From: an uncultured Oscillibacter sp.
GTDB taxonomy: Bacteria; Bacillota; Clostridia; Oscillospirales; Oscillospiraceae
Assembly: GCA_904393855.1 (NCBI GenBank)
Contig: CAJFNE010000114.1
Span: 1-6,196, forward strand
Length of the DNA stretch: 6,196 bases
Direction: 5' to 3'
Each line of letters begins with the position of its first letter. The stretch's first letter is position 1. The notes under the pieces were generated by a model, which saw only the letters and a list, made by a program, of their open reading frames with translations, was not told where the DNA came from and ran no database searches. A program made the position numbers and the translations under genes. Shown here piece by piece: positions 1 through 5,244 of the stretch.

Positions 1-977
1 GTGAGGCCCTCCACCGCCAGGATCTCCTTGCCCGGCTCCCGGTCCATCTTGAAGCCCACGAAGGGATACCGCCGGGAGGAGGCGGGCATCTCCTCCACTG
101 TCAGCTTATCCAGGAGTTTTCTCCGGGCGGTGGCCTGCTTGCTCTTGGACTTGTTGGCGGAGAAGCGCTGGATGAAGTTCTGCAGCTCTCGGATCTTCTC
201 CTCGTTCTTCCGGTTCTGGTCCTTGATCATCCGCTGGACCAGCTGGCTGGACTCATACCAGAACTCGTAGTTACCCACGTACATCTTGATCTGTCCGTAG
301 TCCACGTCCACGATGTTGGTGCAGACGGTGTTCAGGAAGTGCCGGTCGTGGGAGACCACCAGAGTCAGCGCCTCGCAGTCCAGCAAAAAGTCCTCCAGCC
401 ACTCGATGGCCTGGATGTCCAGGTGGTTGGTGGGCTCGTCCAGCAATATGATGTCCGGCTTGCCGAAGAGTGCCTGGGCCAGCAGCACTTTCACTTTCTC
501 CTTGGCGGTCAGGGTGGACATCTCGCTGTACAGGATGTCATTGGAGAGGCCCAGACCCTGGATCAGGCGGCTGGCGTCGGACTCCGCCTCCCAGCCGTCC
601 ATGTCGGCAAACTCCGCCTCCAGCTCGCTGGCCTTCACGCCGTCCTCGTCGGTGAAGTCCTCCTTCTCGTAGAGGGCGTCCTTCTCCTTCATGATGTCAT
701 AGAGGCGCTGGTTGCCCATGATGACCGTGTCCAGCACTGTGTACTGGTCGTACTGGAAGTGGTCCTGCTTCAGGATGGACATCCGCTCCTCCTTGGGGAT
801 GATGACCTCGCCGGAGGTGGGCTCCAGGTCCCCGGAGAGGATGCGCAGGAAGGTGGACTTGCCCGCGCCGTTGGCGCCGATGATCCCGTAGCAGTTGCCG
901 GGGGTGAATTTCAGGTCCACGTGCTTGAACAGCGTCTGCCCGCTGAAGTTCATGCTGACATCATTGACTGTAATCAT
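1..977 (-). CDS. ABC-F family ATPase, YbiT/YkpA-like (C-terminal part cut off by window edge)
   Basis: Soluble ABC-F protein with no membrane domain; the family acts on the ribosome as a translation factor. The visible 325 residues hold the first nucleotide-binding domain: Walker A GANGAGKST (34-42), a degenerate signature LTAKE (156-160) in place of LSGGE, Walker B IILLDEP with the ABC-F hallmark PTNHLD (182-187), and switch His SHDRHF (209-214). The interdomain linker follows (about 233-300; FWYESSQL, then a Lys/Arg-rich helix with SANKSKSKQATARRKLL). The second ATPase domain lies beyond position 1. From memory of B. subtilis YkpA, the linker and the pattern EKVKVLLAQALFG match that subfamily closely, and a non-canonical first signature is normal there. 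Family length is about 540 residues, so about 60% is present. The ATG at 977 is preceded by AAGGGAG, 5 bases away. The gene lies 75 bases after tyrS and may be reached by read-through. The subfamily is clear; its exact role (YbiT-type ribosome factor rather than antibiotic resistance) is inferred. Confidence 0.93.
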   Translation of the reverse strand, partial: MITVNDVSMNFSGQTLFKHVDLKFTPGNCYGIIGANGAGKSTFLRILSGDLEPTSGEVIIPKEERMSILKQDHFQYDQYTVLDTVIMGNQRLYDIMKEKDALYEKEDFTDEDGVKASELEAEFADMDGWEAESDASRLIQGLGLSNDILYSEMSTLTAKEKVKVLLAQALFGKPDIILLDEPTNHLDIQAIEWLEDFLLDCEALTLVVSHDRHFLNTVCTNIVDVDYGQIKMYVGNYEFWYESSQLVQRMIKDQNRKNEEKIRELQNFIQRFSANKSKSKQATARRKLLDKLTVEEMPASSRRYPFVGFKMDREPGKEILAVEGL

Positions 978-1003
978 AGTTGCTCCCTTCTTTCCAAACG
1001 CAC

Positions 1004-1036
1004 AACAGGCGCGGCGCCCCTCGCGCCGCGTCTGTT
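1004..1036 (-). terminator. Hairpin between tyrS and the ABC-F gene, possible weak terminator
   Basis: A 13-position inverted repeat (arms 1004-1016 and 1024-1036, loop of 7) begins 16 bases after the tyrS stop. Twelve positions pair perfectly. The remaining one is A.C in minus-strand RNA but G.U in plus-strand RNA. No U-run follows in the direction of tyrS transcription (the next bases read GTGCGTTTGG), so it is not a textbook intrinsic terminator. It may cause partial termination, protect the tyrS mRNA 3' end, or mark a processing site. The ABC-F Shine-Dalgarno sequence lies about 15 bases beyond it. Confidence 0.45.
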
Positions 1037-1052
1037 ATACGGATATGCCCTT

Positions 1053-2279
1053 TTATTTGGTATAGGCCCGGTGAAAGACCTTCTTGCCCTTCCGAATCAC
1101 CACGCCCTCGCCCTGGAACAGCTCCTGGGCAAACACGGCGTCGGCGGACTCCACCTTCTTGTCGTCCACGCTGACGCCGCCCTGCTGGATCAGGCGGCGG
1201 GCCTCGCCGTTGGAGGCGCACAGACCGCAGGCCACCAGCAAGTTCAGCGCGCCGATCTGCCCGTTCTCAAACCGGGCGGCGGGCAGCTCGGTGGAGGGCA
1301 TATGCTCCGTGGAGCCGCCGCCGGCAAACAATCCCCGGGCAGTCTCCTGGGCTTTCTCAGCCTCAGCCTCCCCGTGGACCAGCTTGGTCAACTCATAGGC
1401 CAGGATCTCCTTGGCGGTGTTCAGCTGGCTGCCCTCCCACTGGTCCATCTCATCGATTTGCTCCAGGGGCAGGAACGTCAGCATCCGGATGCACTTGAGC
1501 ACGTCCGCGTCCCCCACGTTCCGCCAGTACTGGTAGAAGTCGTAGGGGGAGGTCTTGTTGGGGTCCAGCCACACGGCGCCGCTGGCGGTCTTGCCCATCT
1601 TCTTGCCCTCGGAGTTCAGGAGCAGGGTAATGGTCATGGCGTAAGCGTCCTTGCCCAGCTTCCGGCGGATCAGCTCCGTGCCCGCCAGCATGTTGCTCCA
1701 CTGGTCGTCGCCGCCGAACTGCATATTGCAGCCCACGGTCTGGAACATGTGGTAGAAGTCATAGGCCTGCATGATCATATAGTTGAATTCCAGGAAGCTG
1801 AGGCCTTTCTCCATCCGCTGCTTGTAGCACTCGGCCCGCAGCATGTTGTTGACGGAGAAGCAGGCGCCCACCTCCCGCAAAAGCTCCACGTAGTTGAGCC
1901 CCAGCAGCCAGTCGGCGTTGTTCAGCATCATCGCCTTGCCCTCGCCGAACTCGATGAACCGCTCCATCTGCTTCTTGAAGCAGTCGCAGTTGTGCTGGAT
2001 CGTCTCCGGCGTCATCATGGAGCGCATGTCCGTCCGGCCGGAGGGATCGCCGATATAGCCGGTGCCGCCGCCGATCAGGGCGATAGGGCGGTTCCCCGCC
2101 ATCTGCAGCCGCTTCATCAGGCACAGCGCCATGAAGTGTCCCACATGGAGACTGTCCGCCGTGGGGTCAAAGCCGATATAGAACACGGCCTTGCCGCCGT
2201 TCACCAGCTCCCGGATCTCCTCCTCATCCGTCACCTGGGCGATAAGCCCCCGGGCTTTCAGTTCCTCGTAAATCTGCAT
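1053..2279 (-). CDS. tyrS: Tyrosine--tRNA ligase (TyrRS)
   Basis: Class I cytoplasmic aminoacyl-tRNA synthetase that activates tyrosine with ATP and charges tRNA-Tyr. At 408 residues it is close to the bacterial norm. The catalytic Rossmann fold carries the HIGH motif as HVGH (45-48), preceded by YIGFDPTADSLH with the substrate-contacting Tyr34. Further on are GGGTGYIGDPSGR (70-82), YMIMQAYDF (167-175), GGDDQWSNM (189-197, the tyrosine-binding stretch, often GGSDQWGN elsewhere) and the KMSKS motif as KMGKT (227-231). A C-terminal S4 RNA-binding domain occupies about 340-405 (ALNLLVACGLCASNGEARRLI, then GVSVDDKKV). The start ATG at 2279 has GGGAGAG 7 bases upstream; a nearby ATG at 2286 is out of frame. 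The gene sits behind a tyrosine T-box leader with its own promoter, so expression should rise when uncharged tRNA-Tyr accumulates. Confidence 0.98.
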   Translation of the reverse strand: MQIYEELKARGLIAQVTDEEEIRELVNGGKAVFYIGFDPTADSLHVGHFMALCLMKRLQMAGNRPIALIGGGTGYIGDPSGRTDMRSMMTPETIQHNCDCFKKQMERFIEFGEGKAMMLNNADWLLGLNYVELLREVGACFSVNNMLRAECYKQRMEKGLSFLEFNYMIMQAYDFYHMFQTVGCNMQFGGDDQWSNMLAGTELIRRKLGKDAYAMTITLLLNSEGKKMGKTASGAVWLDPNKTSPYDFYQYWRNVGDADVLKCIRMLTFLPLEQIDEMDQWEGSQLNTAKEILAYELTKLVHGEAEAEKAQETARGLFAGGGSTEHMPSTELPAARFENGQIGALNLLVACGLCASNGEARRLIQQGGVSVDDKKVESADAVFAQELFQGEGVVIRKGKKVFHRAYTK

Positions 2280-2316
2280 CGTACATCTCTCCCGTTTTGA
2301 AAATTTCCCGGAACAG

Positions 2317-2348
2317 AAAAAAGTCCCCTGTCCCGGCTGGGACAGAGG
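2317..2348 (-). terminator. T-box intrinsic terminator upstream of tyrS
   Basis: The minus-strand arms CCTCTGTCCC (2348-2339) and GGGACAGGGG (2334-2325) form a 10-base-pair stem with one G.U pair and a 4-base loop. A six-U run follows (2322-2317). The outermost CCTCT of the 5' arm is the same sequence that closes the antiterminator, so the two folds cannot coexist. This is the default OFF structure of the leader when tRNA-Tyr is charged. Confidence 0.93.
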
Positions 2349-2377
2349 GCGAATTGGACGTTCGCGGTACCACCTCT
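2344..2377 (-). promoter_or_regulatory. T-box antiterminator element
   Basis: The minus-strand RNA reads AGAGG (2377-2373), the seven-base bulge UGGUACC (2372-2366), GCGAA (2365-2361), a 7-base loop, UUCGC (2353-2349), then CCUCU (2348-2344). The two helices AGAGG/CCUCU and GCGAA/UUCGC flank the bulge exactly as in the canonical T-box antiterminator. UGGU would pair with the free ACCA end of uncharged tRNA-Tyr, stabilising this fold and letting polymerase read into tyrS. Confidence 0.93.
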
Positions 2378-2595
2378 GCTTCGCCGCCCCCTCGCGAGAG
2401 CGGCCTCATGCCGTGCCGACGCACGGCCGCGCGATAACGGGCGCTCCCGGCGCACGCCTACTGGGCTGCAAAGAACCGTTGGGGTGCCGGCTCCAAGGTG
2501 TATTCCCCGTCCGCCGCTCTCCCCTTTCCACCGTGCCAGGGGCTCTCTGGCCAGCGCCGGGACGGGTACTGGTCCTCATCCTCACCGTAGTGGGT

Positions 2596-2624
2596 ATTCT
2601 ATCTGATTTTGGCAGGATTGTCAA
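2596..2624 (-). promoter_or_regulatory. Sigma-A type promoter of the tyrS T-box transcript
   Basis: The minus strand has a perfect -35 box TTGACA (2624-2619), a 17-base spacer, and a near-consensus -10 box TAGAAT (2601-2596). Transcription should start around 2591-2588, immediately before T-box Stem I. The box match, ideal spacing and position directly upstream of a leader RNA make this a confident call. Confidence 0.9.
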
Positions 2625-2632
2625 TGAAAATC

Positions 2633-2690
2633 TGCAGGAGTCTGCATCAGGAGGCGCAGCGCCGGACAGCGACCCAGCGTCTGCGCCTCC
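2633..2690 (-). terminator. Hairpin(s) ending the recN/membrane-protein transcript
   Basis: Twelve bases after the stop of the membrane-protein gene lies a long hairpin. Outer arms GGAGGCGCAG/CTGCGCCTCC pair perfectly (2690-2681 with 2659-2650). After one bulged base, six more pairs include one G.U (2679-2674 with 2665-2660), closing an 8-base loop. A second small hairpin TGCAG/CTGCA (2646-2642 with 2637-2633) is followed shortly by TTTT (2630-2627). The U-run is short and displaced from the large hairpin, so termination efficiency is uncertain. Its position between one operon and the next promoter supports a terminator role. Confidence 0.6.
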
Positions 2691-2701
2691 ACAAGACATT
2701 C

Positions 2702-3250
2702 TCACAGCACCACGGTCAGGCACAGGTCCGCCAGCAGCCAGACCGTCACAATCTGGGGCAGAACGACCCGCCCTTTTTCCGGCAGCGCGTCAGTGGCGCG
2801 TTCCAGCAGAGGCTGCAGCAGGAAGAGAAAGACCAGCCCTCCCAGCCCAAACCGGATGGAGGGCGACAGGGCGATCCGGCCCTGGAACTGAATCCCATAG
2901 TCCACATAGGTCTGCCAGGGCCAGCTGCCAGTGAGCCACTCCAGCAGGTAGCTGCTGGCCAGCTCGATCAGTGTGGCCACCACCATGCAGCCCAGGAACG
3001 TCCCAATCAGCCGCACCCAGAGGGGCCGCCGGCTGCGGGTAAACTTCCGGAAAAACAGCAGGAAGGCCAGCGCCCCAAAGCCGTAAACCGGGCAGTAAGG
3101 GCCAAACAGCACACCCCGATCGGAAAAGCCCCAGCGGTATACCACCACTTCCAGAAAGACCTCATAGACCCACCCCAGCACGGAGTAGGCGAGAAACCAG
3201 AGCACCACTTGGCCGTGCCGCTCCCAGAATTGATTCCAGCGTACTGTCAT
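2702..3250 (-). CDS. Putative ABC-transporter permease-like membrane protein (PF06541 / ABC_trans_CmpB family)
   Basis: A 182-residue integral membrane protein with about five hydrophobic helices (roughly 15-35, 48-67, 79-103, 128-149, 162-181). It carries the hallmarks of the PF06541 'putative ABC-transporter type IV' family: an early YSVLGWVYEV, the segment SDRGVLFGPYCPVYGFGA (43-60; families usually read NRGFL.GPYCPIYGFG), the acidic helix ATLIELASSYLLEWL (92-106), and DYGIQFQGRIAL (117-128; usually WDYS...NL.GRICL). These are recalled family patterns, not a search result. No ATPase partner is adjacent, so the transporter label is only a family name and the real function is unknown. The start ATG has GAGGAG 6 bases upstream. 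The gene lies 35 bases after recN with no clear promoter between, so it is probably the last gene of that operon. The functional link to recN is unexplained. Confidence 0.85.
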   Translation of the reverse strand: MTVRWNQFWERHGQVVLWFLAYSVLGWVYEVFLEVVVYRWGFSDRGVLFGPYCPVYGFGALAFLLFFRKFTRSRRPLWVRLIGTFLGCMVVATLIELASSYLLEWLTGSWPWQTYVDYGIQFQGRIALSPSIRFGLGGLVFLFLLQPLLERATDALPEKGRVVLPQIVTVWLLADLCLTVVL

Positions 3251-3285
3251 GGTGTTCTCCTCGTCATATATTCATCTTTCAAAAA

Positions 3286-4992
3286 TCAAACGGATCTTTC
3301 CGAGGATTGACCCAGGGAGGCCCGGTAGGCCTCCGCCCCGTCCAGCAGCTCCCCGGCGCTCTCCAGGAGGGCCTCCGTCACATGGCTGCCGCCGGTGATC
3401 CGGGCCAGCTCCGCCTTGCGCTGCTCCCGGTCCAGCTGGACCACGCGGGTATAGGTGCGGCCGTCCCGCTCCCCTTTCTCCACAGAGAAGTGGACGTCCG
3501 CCATGGCCGCCAGCTGTGGCAAGTGGGTGACGCACAGCACCTGCTTGCGGCGGCTCACCTGGGCCAGCTTCTCCGCCACTTTTTGAGCCGCCCGGCCGGA
3601 GACGCCGGTGTCCACCTCGTCAAAAACCAGGGTCCCGATGGCCTCCTGCTCCGCCAGCACATTTTTCAGGGCCAGCATGATCCGGGCCAGCTCGCCGCCG
3701 GAGGCAATCCTAGCGATAGGGCGCAGCTCCTCCCCCACGTTGGCGGACATCAGGAAGCGGATGGCGTCGCACCCGTCCGGGCCCGGCTCTTTCTCGGCAA
3801 ACTCGATGGAAAACCGAACCTTGTGCATATCCAGGTCCCGCAGTTCCGTCTGGATACGCTCCTCCAGCACCTGGGCGGCGGCTTTGCGGACCTCCGTCAG
3901 GGCGGCGCCGGCGGCGTGGACCTGGGCTTCCGCCCGGCTTTGCTGCTGCTCCAGACGGGCCAGGGTGTCGTCCGCCGTCTCCATGGCGTCCAACTCCTCC
4001 CGGCACTTCTCCAGATAGACCAGCATGTCCTCCACGGTGGCGCCGTACTTCTTTTTCAGCCGGTACAGCTGATCCGACCGGCTCTCCACCGCGTCCAGCT
4101 CCGCCGGGGAGAAGTCGAACTCCCCCCGCTTGTCCCGGATCACCTCGGCCAGGTCGTAGGCCTCACTGTGCAGGTCCTCCAGGCGGCGGCAGAGGTCCGC
4201 CAGGTCCTCCCCCAGGGTGCGGATGCCGGAGAGGGCCTCCGCTGCCTCCCGCAGGCGGCTCACCGCGCCGCCTCCGTCCTCATCTCCGCTGAGGCAGTAA
4301 TCCGCTCCGGCCAGGGCGGAGAGGTACTTCTCCCCGTTGCGCAGGAGATTCCGGCGGGCGTTCAGCTCCTCCTCTTCCCCGGGCACCAGCTTCGCCCGCT
4401 CCAATTCGTCGATCTGGAAGCGGAGACTATCCATCCGGCGGGCTTTCTCCGCCTCATCCATCTGTAAAGTGCGAATCCTTGCACGCAGTTCTGTGAGAAT
4501 GGAGTAGCTTTTCTGATAGGCCGATAACGCTGCCTCTGTTCCGCCGAAGCGGTCCAGATAGGCGCCATGCTGCTCCTCGTCCAGCAGCTGGGCTCCGTCG
4601 TGCTGGCCGTGGATGTTCAGGAGGTCGGCGCCGATCCGCCGCAGCTGGGCTACGGTGACCGGACGGCCATTCACCCGGCAGACATTCTTCCCGTCGCCGA
4701 AAATCTCCCGCTGTAAGAGGAGGTTTCCGTCCTCGTCAGTAGCAGCGCCGCACTCGGCCAGCCCCGGCAGGTCCGGGGTGACCGCTGAGAACACCGCGCT
4801 GACAAAGGCCTTGTCCGCCCCGGTGCGGATCAGCTCCCGGGAGGTCCGTCCTCCCAGCACCGCGCCCAGGGCGTCGATGACGATGGACTTGCCCGCGCCG
4901 GTCTCGCCGGTCAGGGCGTTGAATCCAGCGTGAAACTGGATGTCCGCCTCCTCGATCACCGCGATATTCTCAATATGCAGCACTTCCAGCAT
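3286..4992 (-). CDS. recN: DNA repair protein RecN
   Basis: SMC-like ATPase that acts early at DNA double-strand breaks, holding or organising ends for RecA-dependent recombination. The protein has 568 residues, within the usual 550-570. Head-domain half 1 starts at once (MLEVLHIENIAVIEEADIQF) with Walker A GETGAGKS (29-36). The middle has RecN-type coiled-coil arms, for example the Glu/Arg/Leu-rich helix EKARRMDSLRFQIDELERAK and a second stretch around LEQQQSRAEAQVHAAGAAL. Head half 2 carries the signature ASGGELARIMLA (430-441), Walker B ending in FDE (457-459), the D-loop-like VDTGVSGRAA (460-469) and CVTHLPQLAA with the switch His490. The ATG at 4992 is chosen because GAGGTGA lies 5 bases upstream. 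An in-frame GTG at 5013 would add seven residues but has no ribosome binding site. The order nadK-argR-recN is conserved in Firmicutes. I see no canonical LexA box upstream. Confidence 0.97.
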   Translation of the reverse strand: MLEVLHIENIAVIEEADIQFHAGFNALTGETGAGKSIVIDALGAVLGGRTSRELIRTGADKAFVSAVFSAVTPDLPGLAECGAATDEDGNLLLQREIFGDGKNVCRVNGRPVTVAQLRRIGADLLNIHGQHDGAQLLDEEQHGAYLDRFGGTEAALSAYQKSYSILTELRARIRTLQMDEAEKARRMDSLRFQIDELERAKLVPGEEEELNARRNLLRNGEKYLSALAGADYCLSGDEDGGGAVSRLREAAEALSGIRTLGEDLADLCRRLEDLHSEAYDLAEVIRDKRGEFDFSPAELDAVESRSDQLYRLKKKYGATVEDMLVYLEKCREELDAMETADDTLARLEQQQSRAEAQVHAAGAALTEVRKAAAQVLEERIQTELRDLDMHKVRFSIEFAEKEPGPDGCDAIRFLMSANVGEELRPIARIASGGELARIMLALKNVLAEQEAIGTLVFDEVDTGVSGRAAQKVAEKLAQVSRRKQVLCVTHLPQLAAMADVHFSVEKGERDGRTYTRVVQLDREQRKAELARITGGSHVTEALLESAGELLDGAEAYRASLGQSSERSV

Positions 4993-4997
4993 GCTGT

Positions 4998-5004
4998 TCA
5001 CCTC
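4998..5004 (-). promoter_or_regulatory. recN ribosome binding site
   Basis: The minus strand reads GAGGTGA, a close match to the anti-Shine-Dalgarno complement, 5 bases before the ATG at 4992. It decides the recN start against the upstream in-frame GTG at 5013, which is preceded only by pyrimidine-rich sequence. Confidence 0.85.
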
Positions 5005-5028
5005 ATCTCGCACGAAAAGGAAAAAGCC

Positions 5029-5058
5029 AGGGAAAGAAAGGGAAAGAAAGGAAAAGGG
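5029..5058. repeat. Polypurine/polypyrimidine tract with 10-bp tandem units and mirror symmetry
   Basis: All 30 plus-strand bases are purines. The unit GGGAAAGAAA occurs at 5030-5039 and 5040-5049, followed by a decayed third copy (5050-5058). Positions 5031-5051 are mirror-symmetric about 5041. On the transcribed (minus) strand it is a C/T-only stretch between the hairpin cluster and the recN ribosome binding site. Such homopurine mirror repeats can form triplex (H-) DNA; whether this one does so in the cell is not shown. Confidence 0.75.
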
Positions 5059-5065
5059 TCTAGGT

Positions 5066-5240
5066 GAAAACCGATGGTTTTCCCCAGTTGATTTGCCAGC
5101 GGCAAATCAAAAAGGTAAAATCATTTTCGCCGCGGCGTGTACGTGGCGAAAATACTTTGACCCAGCCGCCTTGGGCGGCGTCCCCAGTGACCGACGTCAC
5201 TGGGGGTGGGGGAGGTCGAGGGGGAGCCCGCTCTCCCTCG
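5066..5240. repeat. Cluster of six consecutive inverted repeats in the argR-recN spacer
   Basis: Six hairpins fill this stretch (plus coordinates). (1) 5066-5082, GAAAACC/GGTTTTC, 7 bp, loop 3. (2) 5088-5110, TTGATTTGCC/GGCAAATCAA, 10 bp, loop 3. (3) 5123-5153, ATTTTCGCC/GGCGAAAAT, 9 bp, with three more weak inner pairs. (4) 5165-5179, GCCGCC/GGCGGC, 6 bp, loop 3. (5) 5182-5205, CCCCAGTGAC/GTCACTGGGG, 10 bp, loop 4. (6) 5217-5240, 10 pairs including one G.T, loop 4. Gaps between them are only 2-12 bases. None carries a proper U-run on the minus strand, so they are not a series of normal terminators. Base composition shifts abruptly between AT-rich and GC-rich arms, unlike the flanking genes. 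It is likely a composite palindromic intergenic repeat (BIME- or MITE-like) or a structured intercistronic RNA. No start-codon or RBS-supported ORF is convincing here. Confidence 0.85.
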
Positions 5241-5244
5241 AAAT

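Larger units (their letters stand above)
2317..2590 (-). promoter_or_regulatory. Tyrosine-specific T-box leader (tRNA-sensing riboswitch) of tyrS
   Basis: In minus-strand order, Stem I starts with a K-turn-like GATGA (2580-2576) and the specifier-loop AGTA (2570-2567). A 7-base-pair stem CCCGTCC/GGACGGG follows (2566-2560 with 2512-2506). The distal part carries the conserved AGAGAG (2548-2543) and GGTGGAAA (2532-2525). The specifier loop reads GAA-TAC-A, with the codon TAC (Tyr) at 2502-2500. A GC-rich Stem III-like hairpin lies at about 2430-2400 (GCGG/CCGC enclosing CCGTGC/GCACGG). The T-box core UGGUACCGCG then leads into the antiterminator and terminator. The UGGU bulge complements a tRNA 3' end ACCA, as expected for tRNA-Tyr with discriminator A. 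Codon, bulge and downstream gene all agree on tyrosine. The precise ends are estimated from the promoter and the U-run. Confidence 0.96.

Noticed and set aside
339..2300. A 653-codon open frame on the plus strand opposite the ABC-F and tyrS genes
   Set aside because: It is antisense to two unmistakable genes, made of His/Leu/Gln/Val-rich low-complexity sequence typical of a shadow frame in GC-rich DNA, and it crosses their intergenic hairpin.
3251..3285. Possible promoter or ARG-box-like ATGAATATAT in the recN/membrane-protein gap
   Set aside because: Box matches are poor, and a start site would fall on the ribosome binding site. Only a partial ARG half-site is present.
2413..3310. Plus-strand open frames over the T-box and the membrane-protein gene (173 and 233 codons)
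   Set aside because: The minus-strand T-box, promoter and PF06541-like protein explain the same bases with specific motifs. The plus-strand products are compositionally shadow-like.
3307..4467. A 386-codon plus-strand open frame opposite recN
   Set aside because: It lies entirely inside recN, has the same shadow composition and no recognisable domain.
4993..5013. Upstream GTG start for recN at 5013
   Set aside because: It is in frame but lacks a Shine-Dalgarno sequence. The ATG at 4992 has GAGGTGA at proper spacing and matches the usual RecN N-terminus.
5066..5082. Possible LexA (SOS) operator GAAAACC-GAT-GGTTTTC upstream of recN
   Set aside because: It is a dyad in a suggestive place, but it lacks the GAAC-N4-GTTC core and has a 3-base centre.
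5066..5240. CRISPR array
   Set aside because: The palindromes differ in sequence and there are no constant direct repeats with unique spacers.
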